Positions 23,346 to 35,719 of a stretch of DNA of 64,000 nucleotides are shown here, in pieces. The DNA is from Epiperipatus broadwayi (taxonomy: Eukaryota; Onychophora; Udeonychophora; Euonychophora; Peripatidae), in the NCBI GenBank assembly GCA_028023455.1, contig JAQFVV010006341.1, positions 2,668,001 to 2,732,000 on the forward strand, given 5' to 3'. The translations under genes and the position numbers were made by a program. The number at the start of each line of letters is the position of its first letter. Position 1 is the stretch's first letter. A model generated the notes under the pieces. That model ran no database searches. It saw only the letters and a program-made list of their open reading frames with translations, and was not told the origin of the DNA.

Positions 23346-25362
23346 TGTCACTAGCTCAGGGAGTAGCAGAGATTTAATAATATAATATCTTATCTAATTA
23401 TATTTCAATATTAAAAAATAAATAAAATAAGCCACTGCCAGTAATTAACATACAAAAATTTATTTATGCATATATATATATAAGATTTAACATTATTATT
23501 TTAATATGTTTACTTTAACATTTAACATTATTTTTACTTTTATTTTAGATTTTTTAATTTACATCTAAATTTTATACTATTATTAGTTCGCACAGATTTG
23601 TTTAAAAATGTTGAGTATAGATCGGTTACATAGATTCCACGGTCAAAAACATTTCAAATAAACATAAACGATCAAAATACAAAATCATTGATACCGTCAA
23701 TTGCAGAGGGAAATTTATAAGTAACCCAATAGCATTCACCATAAGATGCTTGCATTAACACCAATAACTTAAAAGACATCCGAATAAATACATTTTAGAT
23801 ACTCACCGTAAGGTATCAGTATTTACCGAATGTCTATATATATTTTGATCGAATATGAAAATCAAAAACATAATCAACCAGTAACGGACCCATGCAAGCG
23901 TCTATACCCAACTTAAATTTAATGCATCTTTATTTAGAGTGTCGAGTATGAATAGACTACATAGATTTGCATTTGAAAAGAAAATATTCAATCCTTGTTT
24001 AACCTTAGTCCAAAGGTTCGCAGTCAAACCAAACTTCAATCCATCTGATATATCGATGTGTTCAATGTAATACGAATACGGCAGCACAATTAGGTTAAGA
24101 GAAGAAACTGCTTCTCGTCAGATAGGAATATTACATCTATCTGACGATGAGAGCAATAAAAAAAACTCCATAGGAAGGAACAGCATTCTACGTCTTATAA
24201 TCCCTTCCATAGGCAAAACGGAAGTGCGCGGCGTATAATAGCGATTCTGCCCCTAGCGAATCTCGTACTACATCTACTAATTACACCAATATATCCAATC
24301 CATTGACCTAATTCAACTACGAAACGAATAACCTAAGATTACCCTCCCCTAATATAACTTTACACATCTATATAGCCATTCACGCCCGACTTAAGTTTAA
24401 TATTTATATAACTAGTTTAATGAAAAACAGAAATCATAATAAAACTTAAAGAACAAATAAATAAATAAATGGAAATGATTTTACAAAAGAAATACATTAA
24501 ATAAAATTACAACTAATTAATAAATAACGTTGGTCAGATAGGATTCTATTTCTTAATTATTTTAAATACGGAAAGTTTTTAATTTAATGTTCATTAATTA
24601 TAAAGTTCTTACGGTTTAAAACAGTTCATCTTTATCTGTTGCTTGCCATTTGAACATGAATTCCCATGCCATCCTAAAAAGATTGGTTGAGTTAGCCGTT
24701 GTTTTTTATTTATTTATCCGGAGGTCTTTTAGTTTAGTTGGTCCTTAATGTAGAAAAAAAAACGATGTCATTTCTCTTTTTTTTTTTTTTTAACAAAACT
24801 GAAGGGATTGAAGAGTGCGTCTTTTTAATTCCTTCTTCTTCAACTCCACACTAACACATATAGTCACATCGTAATAACTAATTAATTCTTTTATTTTCAA
24901 ACCTTTCCTTTTATAATAATTTTGTGGATTAACTCAACATTACGTCACGATGGTGACAATCTTTTCGTTGAGGTCCGATTTCCCGATGGATTTCTTTCAT
25001 TTGCTAAAAGTTTCTATTGTTTTCCTATCTGGCCGATGCTTATACATTTAAATGCCCAAAGGCTAGTTTACTAATTAAAATAATCATTTCCATTTTACAA
25101 AAGATTAATTAATTTGTTTTCAAACTTAAACATATATTTTTATCTCTAAATCTTTTCTGAAAATTTAGTTTTAAACTACTCTTTTTTTAATAAAGTTTTA
25201 TTTTAATAAATATTTATCTGTGCGATTTTATATATATGCGAGTTTAAGATGATTTTTTAATTTTCAGGTTTTAATTCTTAAAAAAGAAATTTTTATTGGC
25301 AAACTTTTTTTTTTTATGTTTACTAATAAAAAATAATGTAACGTACGTATGTGCCCGTTACA
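23346..25362 (-). repeat. Long terminal repeat (about 2.0 kb) of a second LTR element
   Basis: Minus-strand sense starts TGTAACGGGC at 25362 and ends CTAGTGACA at 23346, TG...CA ends, and is followed by a primer-binding-site-like sequence. A TATA-like CTATATAG lies at 24375-24368 in the same sense. The expected internal region is absent, because PLE-4 begins right after the binding site, so this is a truncated 5' LTR. Two related blocks near 23613 and 23937 (TGTTGAGTATAGATCGG / TGTCGAGTATGAATAGA) suggest an internal duplication. I see no gag or pol frame. Confidence 0.6.
24368..24375 (-). promoter_or_regulatory. TATA-like box in LTR
   Basis: CTATATAG read on the minus strand, within a less AT-rich stretch of the LTR. 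It is suggestive only. Confidence 0.35.
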
Positions 25363-25588
25363 ATAGTTATATCCACAAGGAACATACTTTTCTTCTTTGT
25401 TAATTCTATGTTTGTCAAATTGAAAATTTCATCCTCCTTTTATTTTACATTTCTTTGCTTCTTTTTCTTTTCTTAAACATCCCATTTTTTATTATGCTTA
25501 ATCTCTATTTTTATTTATAAAATTTCTTTTAATTTTACGGTTCTCTAAAAATATTTTCTGTTTCCATAGTTACTTTGTTAGATCCATT

Positions 25589-25846
25589 TCAATACTTATT
25601 ATGTCTTAATAAAACTTTGATTTTACTGTACAAATTTTCTGTACAACTTTTATTAATAGACACCACTAATATGTTCTTCTCAAATTTGTTTATAAACTTT
25701 TTATTTCTCATAATTTTCCTAAGATTATTCAATCTTATAAATGTAGGTTTTAAATCCAAATACCTATAATCTTTCAAAAATTTAATATTGTTATTAATAT
25801 TATTCAGTTTTATAATCCATTTCCATCTTTTATTTAACAGGTCCAC
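25589..25846 (-). pseudogene. Possible N-terminal fragment of a Penelope-like protein
   Basis: An 85-codon minus-strand frame, rich in Lys and Asn. The pattern FLKDYRYLDLKPTFIRLNN followed by KFINKFEKNILV resembles the region ahead of the reverse transcriptase in PLE proteins. There is no polymerase motif next to it. The identification rests on pattern alone, and it could be a chance frame. Confidence 0.4.
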
Positions 25847-25857
25847 TGTTGCCTTAT

Positions 25858-25883
25858 GTAATGATGATGATGATGATGATGTA
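25858..25883. repeat. (ATG)n microsatellite
   Basis: Seven or so consecutive GAT/ATG triplets between the preceding open frame and the AT-rich repeat block. Confidence 0.9.
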
Positions 25884-25884
25884 G

Positions 25885-26705
25885 GTGTAGTATAAGTTGG
25901 GAATAGTTTAGTGCATGTATATATATTTAAGGTATATATGTGAATATATTTGATATAGATATATTGAAGATTGTATATATATGTTGGAGTATTTTCATCA
26001 TCTAATATGAGTATTGAATGTTTTTAGAAAATTTAACTTTATTTAAATATTACAAGTACATTCAACTGTTAGTAATAGCACAAATAATAGTATATGCACA
26101 ATGTTTCGAGAAGTATTATTCTCCCTTCTTCGGGTATGCTGGCCTGACCAATGACAGTACTAGCATGGAAATTAAACCTGGACCCTTAGATTTTTTGAGT
26201 ATTGAATTTTAAAATAACCTCTAACTAACTGAGCCATCCTGCAACATCATCACAAGCTTTCAGGAACGCATTGCTTATTTTTATCAGTAATTATTAAAGC
26301 GGAAGTCAAACTCAAATAATGTGGTATTTCTTAAATATAATAAATCTTCGCACACTTGCTCACCAGTAAGAGTTTAAAAATTTAAGTGAATCACTTAAGC
26401 TTAGAGTGTATTTGTATATACACAAATTCTCACTGCCCATGCTTAAATCAGGTTTGAGTTTATTGTATGCCTGATGTTGTAATCAAATATTGAATTGTAC
26501 AAATTTAGTTAACTTATCACAGGAGAAAGACAATGTCTTATTTTTAACCACCTAGACTTATATGACTTATAAATATAAATCTATTATTATAAAGTGCTGA
26601 AAATGATTTCCTGGCTTCACTCTATATTGAAGATGTTTTTATTTACGTATTGTATATAATAGGGATAATATAAGTAAGTGTCGTTTAAATGAAGAATATA
26701 TATTG
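25885..26705 (+). repeat. PLE-flank repeat split by SINE-bearing insert
   Basis: The outer parts (25885-25980 and 26640-26705) match the reverse complement of 17150-17310. The middle, about 26000-26640, has no counterpart there and includes SINE copy 3, so it is a later insertion. Confidence 0.65.
26060..26250 (-). mobile_element. tRNA-derived SINE, copy 3
   Basis: The minus strand reads an A-box-like TGGCTCAGTTAGTT (26236-26223). The tail (26134-26103) has CCGAAGAAGG, a helix GAGAA/TTCTC and then GAAAC. This copy has the best-preserved hammerhead-like stem II of the three. The B box is damaged. Confidence 0.72.
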
Positions 26706-26879
26706 AACCTGATTGAAATCCGATTAAGTTTTAATTTTCACTAAACTTAATTTTTGTTAAATCTTATTTAATGTTTAAATTTTTATTATTATTTAAAAAG
26801 AATACGTGTATCAAAATACATACACGTTTATATCATTTTAATGTTTATCGATTTATTTTAGTTTTCATATACCGCTTGT

Positions 26880-28810
26880 TTTTACTTTAAATCAATTAAC
26901 AAAAAAAAAACAAGCAACCTAGCTAATTACATTCCTGTGGCTTTTATTTTAATAGCGGAGATTTGATTTTTATGTAGTTGTTTTCATTTCAATAATCCCT
27001 GGGTAGAATTCCTAGATTAGATTGAGCGGGAGATTAATATTTGCCCTGCCTAAGGCATAGAAATTGGACAACAAGAAAAGTGTTTCGCGGGAAATGGAGC
27101 AACGTATAAATAGCCCCGAAAATTTGGAGTGTCAGTTAATTCATTATTCGTATTAGACAAGCTGTTTCTCAAGTGAAAGTTTATATCAGCGCGGACATTT
27201 AAATTCTTAAAGGACATCAGCTGTTATTAAATACTTTTGCTTGCAACAAGATGAAAAATTCTATACGTGTTGTCAAAACCCGAAAGGCTTGCTAACTCAA
27301 CAAAAGACGGATCCCTGACTTCCAAATTTGCTCCAGTAATGCCTTAAACACCTACAAGAAGCTGGAACCTCGTTACATCTACCTTGCCATGGTCGAAGAA
27401 CCTGAAAATGAACTTAAGTAAAAGTGCGCACTCTATATGAACATTGCTTTTACTGAAAGGTAACTATTTTCGTTTTATTCTTCCCAGGGTAAATTAATTC
27501 TCAGTAAATCTCCGCTCAGTCTATTCATAAATATGTATTCATAAGCTTAAGTAATTTATATAGCCTCATATTTAATATTTGCTGTGTTTTCTAATATTTT
27601 GTAGTGTGTCTTGGAATCTTAGTTTTAAGATTCCAAGTTGCTTTCAATTTTTGTTTATTGGAGAGTGATGAGTGAGTTTTCTATTTTTATGTATTTTTAT
27701 AAATGCTTTGGCAGTCATGCCTTTTAAATGCTTACCTGTAATTATGTTAAGATTCAATAATTAATTTTAAACTCTTATGTTTGCCCTATTGCTAAACCTC
27801 CAAAATCTTTTGGCTGACGACTTTATTGTCTAATTTTCCGCAGGTGGGGATTTTGTTTCTTATATCTCTGAAGGCGGAAATTAGAATTGTTTTTTTTGTA
27901 ATTTTATAAGTTGTCAGCAGGAAGATAATATTTATCCCTTTTTAAATTACAGGTACACAATACCTTCGTTCTGCTAAAGTGTTTACAACTTTTAATGTTT
28001 TCGTACTCATGTGCACTCTCCAATAGATTTATTTTTGTATTTATTACGTATACTTTAAATTTATCAGAGCGTGTACTCAGAATTTGTTTGTAATTCATTT
28101 TCTTTTCTTTAATTGCTGGGGCAGACGTAACTGTTTTTCAATTATTTGCTTGTCTCCTATTGAGACCTTTTCTTATTAATTTTAAAGTAATTTTCGCCAA
28201 TCGTTTGGCTGGGATTCACCAGTTTTTAATTGTTTTACTTCCTTTCAATCTTATTTTTCGGTTGTTCTTGAGGTGGATCAATTACCGTTATTTTAAACGT
28301 AGTAATAGGTGCAGTTCTTACCGATATAAGGACATTCGAGGTCGGACCATGTTTAGATCTCGAAAAACTCATCGGCACTGGCTTCTTTGATCTATTTCAA
28401 GGACGTATTGTTTGAATATCTGAAAGTGAGAACCAATGTTAAGATGAATCCTCGGCTGAATGAAATTTGATTCCTCCCTTTTAAATTTTTTTATTTGAGA
28501 ATCAGTAGATCTGTCAGAGCATTGCATTTAGTCTTTCTGGTACACGCCTGAGCTAATCATATTTGTTAACTTATAAACTTTTCTTATAAGTTAATTTTCT
28601 ATTAATAAAATTTTATTAAATATGTTTAAACTTAATTTGGCTGATGTTTGTCTTTGTGCTTTTGTCTCAATTGTCTAAACAATTTAAGATCTCTTGTTTC
28701 TCCCTGAGTCTAGTTGGTGCAAACCATCATCATCATCTATTCTGATCACAGTAAACAAATTTTCCATTTGATGTGATGATGTGATGTATTATGGCTTCTC
28801 CTTAAACATA
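26880..28810 (+). other. Promoter-bearing segment, possibly an LTR
   Basis: The segment is less AT-rich than its neighbours. A TATA box (27105-27113) is followed by a structured-looking leader, a few short frames with stops, and at 28806-28820 the words TGGTGGCGCCCTCTG, which could be a primer-binding site after an LTR end. I could not find its left end or a second copy. A 76-codon frame at 28160-28390 has no recognisable product. Confidence 0.3.
27105..27113 (+). promoter_or_regulatory. TATA box
   Basis: TATAAATAG in a GC-richer context, with an initiator-like TTCATTATTCG about 30 bases downstream. It may be the promoter of an LTR element, or of an unannotated host transcript. Confidence 0.45.
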
Positions 28811-28889
28811 GTGGTCTGGTGGCGCCCTCTGTATCAGATTAGATTGATAGACGAATCGAAAAGCTTTCGTCTGGCACAATATATTTGGT

Positions 28890-29255
28890 ATGCATGTGCA
28901 TGTATATATAGATAATAGGTAATAAAATATGTGTAATAAAATGAGTAACTTATAAGTAGATATAATATTATATATTTATATGATTAAAAAACCAAAACTG
29001 CCTAACACTATACTAGTAATAAATAAAATGCAAAACCATAAAACAATACAATATTAGATAAAATCCAAAATTTTTACCAAAACCTTACACAACCATGGTT
29101 TCATCTACTACAAATAGACCTTCTCAAGTGAAAATCAAAATAAAGGAACAAACATATATACAAACAAACAAACCTTCCCATAATTCATTTCAAAGACATC
29201 TTTTGATATTAAGGGAAGGTGGTGTATTGTTATATGGTTTTGCATTTTATATGAT
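28890..29255. repeat. Penelope-like terminal fragment folded as inverted repeat
   Basis: 29020-29200 matches the PLE-2 3' end at 15780-15960 with few changes, in the same orientation. 28890-28985 matches 13985-14075 in reverse complement. At 29215-29255 the sequence turns back: TATGGTTTTGCATTTTAT mirrors ATAAAATGCAAAACCATA at 29026-29043. The result is a snap-back structure of an element end. Confidence 0.75.
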
Positions 29256-29375
29256 TAAGTATTTGTATATGTTTTATAGCTCTGAATAAAATTAGTGAGC
29301 AATCAAAACTGTCAGATAAAGTAATTTAATTTAATAAAATAAGCATTGAAAAGTAAAAAGGAAGGGTGGATTTGT

Positions 29376-29510
29376 TTGAATAGCTGTAATAAACAAAAAT
29401 ATAGAATGGACATTAGGAATTTGTCCTCCTCAGTTCTTTTAATGCCTCCAAAGGAATCTAAAGGAAGTTTTAGTTAATAGCAAATTTCTTTCTTAGCCAA
29501 GATAATAATC
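29376..29510. repeat. Dispersed repeat, also at 44.43 and 57.70 kb
   Basis: The word order ATAGCTG...AATGGACATTAGGAATTTG...TTAATAGCAAATTT is shared with 44440-44560 and 57700-57835. At 44 kb it directly follows the 5' untranslated region of an RTE-like LINE, so it may be the 5' end of that LINE family. Confidence 0.55.
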
Positions 29511-30023
29511 TTTGTATCATTAATTGAGAAATAAATTATATTTTATATATCTATTGATATGCTATTAGGAAAAAAAGTATGTTTATTTTTTCATACAATT
29601 GATTGGTTAATTTTTGCTTTACTAATTTATTGTCTGCTGCAGTTTGATCAATCATAGAATGGCAGACTGAAGAACTAAAAATTTGTGGGTTGATTTTCAA
29701 TTGAGTAAATTAGAAAAAAAAAATTAATTTAGGGAACTAAATGGAACTGTTGGGTACAATCTGCCAATTTAGTTTCAAGGTATGATATTAGTTTAATTAA
29801 AACAGTTTTCTAATTGTTTTTGGAGATGAAAGCCCATATAAATCTAATACATTATATTCTGAGAAGAATTGTCTCAAGAGCAGTTTTTTTTTTTAAATAT
29901 TAAATGTCAAGATTTAAGTGGATTTATATTAAAATAATATTAAATGCCATTGCATCAGTTAAACTAGTATCAGAAATTAATTGCTGTGAAGACTGATTCT
30001 TGTTTTGTTTTGAATTTTTTTAG

Positions 30024-30095
30024 CTTGTTGCTATTCAACAGGGAATAGATGCTCTCAATCACCAGTAAATGGATCTAATTTTCAGATAAAAGTAG
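30024..30095 (+). CDS. POLRMT: Candidate POLRMT exon (linker upstream of PPR region)
   Basis: A 72-base stretch with a good acceptor (TTTTTTTAG ending at 30023) and a good donor (GTAAG at 30096). It starts with two bases of a split codon and ends with one, so it is open and joins in phase to the exon at 35720, which starts with the two missing bases. It codes for about 23 residues, Ser/Asn-rich and reading SPVNGSNFQIKV at the end. This part of POLRMT is poorly conserved, so similarity cannot confirm it; splice sites and phase are the only support. The preceding exon must end in phase 1 and was not found. Confidence 0.45.
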
Positions 30096-33000
30096 GTAAG
30101 ATTTTTTTTAAATCACAGATAAGCTTTTTAAAAATGTTCACATTTTTTTTTAATCATTTTAAATTAGAAAAAACATTTGAGATAATCCATCAGTGCAAAT
30201 TATCTTAATATCTTTCAATGCTTGGTCTTGCCCTTTGGAGTTTGGTTCAGTGATAGAGAGATGTACTTTGGATCCCAAAGTTCAAATATTGCAGTCCAAC
30301 TCTGTCACTGTATTATTTTAGCGCTCAACATTTAATGAGGGTTGTATTTATTTAATTTCTTAGTTATGTCGGATATTTATTCTGATTATTTTTTTATCTT
30401 TTGAGATTTTTCTAAAACTTTTGTCTAACATAGATGATACGAGATTTGTTTTTGAATATTGGACCATTATGTGAATCACTTGCAGTGCTTGGTTATCAAA
30501 CACTAGATTCTTTTTACCAAACATAATCATGTTTTAAAGGTTACCATTTATTGAATATTATCTTAAAGGAAGAAATCTCCAAAATACTCTCCACATCTTC
30601 ACTGCATATCACATTTTATTACTTGCTATTCTCTTCTGATCTTTTAGGTCAGAAATTAAAATTTTTCTGCCCTCCTGAAAACTTTTATTCTCTTTAAATT
30701 TATACCATTATCTTTCATGATTTTTTCTATTGTTCTTCATATACTTTTAAATCAACTTCTAACTACCAAAAAAGTTGAAATTCAAGCAATAATTGAAAAT
30801 ATTTTTAGCATGTGGCAGATTATTTCATCAATGTGTCAAAACCATTTAATAAGACATCTAAAAAGATTTTGATTTTTTTATTATATTTTTCATTTCTTTC
30901 ACGTTTCATTGCCATTATGCAATAATGTGCTGAAAGTTTTAGTTTTTAGAATTATTGTTTGTCTCATGTTATATTTACTTTGTGCTAAATATGTGTATAT
31001 AAATTTCAAATCAAACGCGTATTTTTATTTAAAGAAAAAAGACTAGAAAATGTTAAACTAAAGTATGTGCGTGTATAAACACAATGGACATATTAAAAAT
31101 TTATGAACTAATTAGGTAAAATTATTTTTAATAAATCAGTAATTTTGCTAAAATATCAAAAATAGCCCGATGGCAAATTTAATTTGTGTTTTCAATTGAG
31201 AGTTCCTTGTGCAGTCATTATTACTATCTAATTGGCTGTCATTTAAGCATTTTAAGGCGTATCTGTCAAAGGTTTCAGCCTTTTATGTTATTATTAAAAT
31301 GCCATTGCAAATACTGATTGGATTCCTGATAAGAATTATCAGAGAAAAAAAGACTTTAATTAATTATAAATAAGAACTTGTATTATATATTAAATTTGAA
31401 TGTAGGTCAGAATGAAATAACAATGCTACTACCATGTGGTACAGTTGAGACACCAACCAATCAGATTATTGACATGGTAACTGGGAGCCATGTTCTTAAT
31501 CAGAAGAGGGAAAAGAATTATTAGTTTGTTGAAACCCTTGAAGAACAGAAGTGTTTCTTTCTCTGGCTAAATTCTTTCAGCCTTTTCAATCTGGCCACTC
31601 GAAGAACTTTATCTCTGGACTTTTATGAATATCCCATGATCTCAGTACCAGGTTGCAGAACTCTTATGAATTAACTGTTTTCAACCTGTTTGTATATATA
31701 TATCTTTGTATGTATCTAGAGAGTGGATAATATTTAAATCTCTGTGTATCATTACACTAACAATTAGTATATTAAAGAATTATTATAAATTAAATTGCCG
31801 AGCTTATTTAATGTTATTTTCACTAATTTCAATCCAGTGTAACTATGTCACAGCACTTTGTTTACTGAGAGGATTTACTTATAGTTTTGAAAATCCATCT
31901 AAAAAGTCCTTGCACTTTTTAAAAGTTGTTGATTAAATCAACTGAGCATTCTTTATAACTTATTTCAATCAAAATATATTCAGTAGGACTATTCACAAGC
32001 TCTATTTTGAAATTTTTTCAATCATCAGTACTTTAAAAACACATAATTTAAATAATCGTTTACACAATGCGCATTATAGAAAAATTTCAGAATTGCTTTT
32101 GTCTGGTGCCACTAAAAGACAAAAAAACATTTCTCTTGGCATTGAAAGAGGAATATAATATAATTTCAGCCAAAACTGCTGCTGTTAGGATTAAGAAAGG
32201 ACTTTTAAAATGATTTATATTACTATGCAATATTTGATTTATAACTATTTCCAGTCTTACCCAGAATAAATACTGCACCTATTTGAAAATATTAATCAAA
32301 TAATTCATAAAGTAAAAAAATTCCCACAGAGATATGGCACACTAACTATATCAGATATTATGTAGAATGATTATGGAATCAATTATGCTGTCTGTTGAAC
32401 ACTTCTAAAATATTACTCAAGTAATTTATATTATTTTTCAAGAAACTTCTTATAAACACACAGTGAAGTAACTGTAATATCATTTGAAATAACCATTATA
32501 TCTATTAAACACATGACACTACACAGCATGATAACTGTATTTCATGTATCCACTTTATGTATTACGCAATTTGGCAAACATATTTAAAACTATTAATCAA
32601 ATAAATTTGATTACTATGCAAAAAATTTCACAAATATATGATAAAGTTAATTATCACTGCATCTTACTATGCTATCTACTGATTAGCTTGATGGAAATTT
32701 ATCTGCTTCCTGTAATTATTCAATTGTCAATGTATTAAAAATATACTTTACTGTATTTGAAAATTCTTTGTAATAAGCAACTGATGGAACTCTCTCTCCT
32801 GTTCCTGTGGTATTGCAGTGATTGTGTGGTTTCCATTTTGAATAATACAATAATGTTTTCTCATGATTTTTGCAAAAGAGAAAATCAATACTAGGTCTCT
32901 TATTTAAAAATTTTGGTTCAATGAAATTTAACCATCTATGATGCCATCTTTTTTTTGATGATTAGTGAATTGCTGTATGCATGCATATCAAAAATTTATG

Positions 33001-35719
33001 CATGTTTTTAACTCCAAGAACATGAATACATTTTAATATTTGGTTTATAAATAAATTAGTAATTTTTCTGTTTATGATTGCCTTTTTAATTAACTAATTT
33101 TATCCTGTTATTCTTAAAGATTTATTCAACTATGATACATGGATATGGAAATTCAGGAGTTTGCTATCTTTAGCTCATTGAAAAGCAAATATTATTCATG
33201 AAATATATGCTTAGTGAGAAAGAATATTCTTATTTTTTGCACTAGTGGGTGATTGTGATATAATGGAGTTGGTATGAGAGATTGGTAAAAACAACAAAAA
33301 ATTGAAAATATATATCTAAAATGTGATGATTCCATAAAGTATGAAAAAGGAATAGAAACAAGTCCATATTTTGTATGAGAGTGTCTGATGATGTTTGATA
33401 TTTCTAGTTAATCTGAAAAGTGAAGATTGTGAAACGCATGTATAATGAGAGATGTTGGTCTGAATCTGTTCCAGTGTTGTGATATGCTGGGATTGAAACT
33501 CCAGAAATTTTAAATTAATTTGTATTGTGTGATAAATTTTAATTCCAATAACATTCCTCCATATTTTGCCTCATTTTGTATTTGATTCTATTTGGTTATC
33601 ACTCCCTATTATTGATCTCCATACTATTTTGAACAGTATGTGATTTAATTATGATTTTAGTGAAAAAAAAAAGATATTTATGAAAGAAATAGGTGATATT
33701 TCTAGCATCTCAAAGTTATTTTGTTTGTTTTAAGAGAAAGCTTTATTTATACATACACATAAAGAGAGAGAGAAAAACTTCTATAGCATCACATGCCTAC
33801 CATTTCTTATGCTTACACAATCTGTTAACACAGTAGCAACTTTCTCTATACAATATTGCCACCTAGTGCAAGCCATAATAATCAATGGATGCTAGAAGGT
33901 TAGTGCATCAAATTTTTTTTCTAATGCCTACTCATCCAACACCCCTAGATTAGTTTCTAGCTTATGGCTTTCACTAATAAGAAGTCTTGAATCTGAAAGC
34001 ACTGCACCTTACTTCCAATAACATTTGTATATATTTTGCTTCATTTTGTATTTGGTAAATACATTCTATTTTGTTATCACTCTGTATGATTAATCTCTAT
34101 ACTATTTTAAACAGTTTGTAGTTTAATTATTACTCTAGTTAAAAAAAAAATTCTATGAAAGAAGTAGGTGATATTTCTAGAATCTTAAAATTATTTTGTT
34201 TGTTTTTTAAGATAACATGACCTACCATTTCTTATGTTTATACAATCTGTTAACATAGTAGTGCAAGCATAATAATCAATGGATGCTAAAAGGTTAATTT
34301 ATCAAAATTATCGTTTAGGGCCTAGGTCTTGGTTCTGAGAGGCTCCTCACCTATGAATGAGTAGACATTAGACAAGAATTTTGATGCACTAGGTGACAAT
34401 ATTGTATGGAGAAATTGCTATTTGTGTACATGTACAGAAAATAGCATTTAACAGTTTTCATTTTTATTTGCTGTTGATAGTTTTCTTTTTATATCTTTTT
34501 CAATTTATAGTTAATTTATTTTGTTGTTTTGTTTATCTGTCTACATAAAATCTTATACTCATTTTTCATCCACTTTCCAATTTCCAATCTAGATAAGATT
34601 TTACCTACGTACATATTCCCATTGAAAAAATATATTTTAGTTTTTGTAAATAATTTTAGCTAAAATAATAATGAAAAGTTTAAACCATACCACTATGTAA
34701 TGATATTAAATTGCATCTAAATTTTTGTTATTTCATACCTAATTTTATAACAATATAAAACTAAAAAGTACAAAATAAAATATAATTTTTTTTTTTTTTA
34801 AAGAATTGCTTTTATTCACATAAATGCATAAAAAAGTCATATATATATATATTTTCAGCTTTCACATGTAAGCATGATGCAATCATGTTTAGAAATTCAG
34901 AAATCAGATTCTCATAGAATCATTGAAATAATTTCGTAAAATAATGCTCACTTTAAAACGATTAACATTAGTAGGCTTGGTTCTTTGGAAATCTGACTCA
35001 TGGATTTCTAAATCCAATCGTCCCATTTGTTTTTTTACTTTGAATTGCATTTACATGAATGAAAATGGTTCAGCAAATTTTTGTTTTTCAGATATCATGA
35101 ATATTTTGTGTTTGCACTTTATTATTTGAGAGGGTAATTCCATGACTAGATAGTTACACTATTTATTACTGCACATGTCAGATGTTGAATTTGATCAACA
35201 TTTGTATTTTTTTCTTATGAATAGTTGAAACTATTATAGTGCTGCTTTTCCTAATTATCTTCTTCATTCTGTATCTTTTCTTTTTCAGATTAGTATAATT
35301 TTGGCTTTATTCTTATACTTAATTACCTTCAGCCTTTCACTTCATTTCTCTTTTGATAATTTTTTTTTACCATCAGGAAGGTTTTTAAACTTTCTTTTTT
35401 TTCCTTAACCTTTTTTTTTTTTAAAAAGATTAGATGCCTAATCAATAAATTTACTTCATTTTTTTATGGTGATATCAGAATTATAATCTCATTTATATAA
35501 ATTCTCCACTTTAATTTTGGTATGATTAAAACCAAGTGTTGTCAGGCCAGTTTCTTGGATTATCTGAGATAATCTATGAAGCTGATCAAAATATAATTAG
35601 AGCTTTATTCATGGAAATCTTTGTTATTCAAAACTGATTATTATTACGAATATTGTTTTTTAATAAATGGAATATTACTTTTTAATGTGAAAATTTAATT
35701 TAATTTTTTTTTTTTTAAG
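30096..35719 (+). other. Intron; contains a 0.47-kb tandem duplication
   Basis: A phase-1 intron if the exon at 30024 is real. Apart from the duplicated block at 33541-34310 and copies of an inverted-repeat family around 33.8 and 34.3 kb, no coding sequence is recognised. Confidence 0.5.
33541..34310. repeat. Tandem duplication, about 470-bp unit
   Basis: 33541-34010 is followed at once by a diverged, shorter copy at 34011-34310. Both start with (A)TTCCAATAACATT. Both contain GGTGATATTTCTAG and an A-rich run, and both end in the same repeat-family words (CTACCATTTCTTATG, AATAATCAATGGATGCTA). The second copy lacks a segment of about 60 bp and another near its end. Confidence 0.85.

Noticed and set aside
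28160-28390. A 76-codon + strand frame downstream of the TATA box
   Set aside because: No recognisable domain, no good start context, and the surrounding short frames are interrupted by stops.
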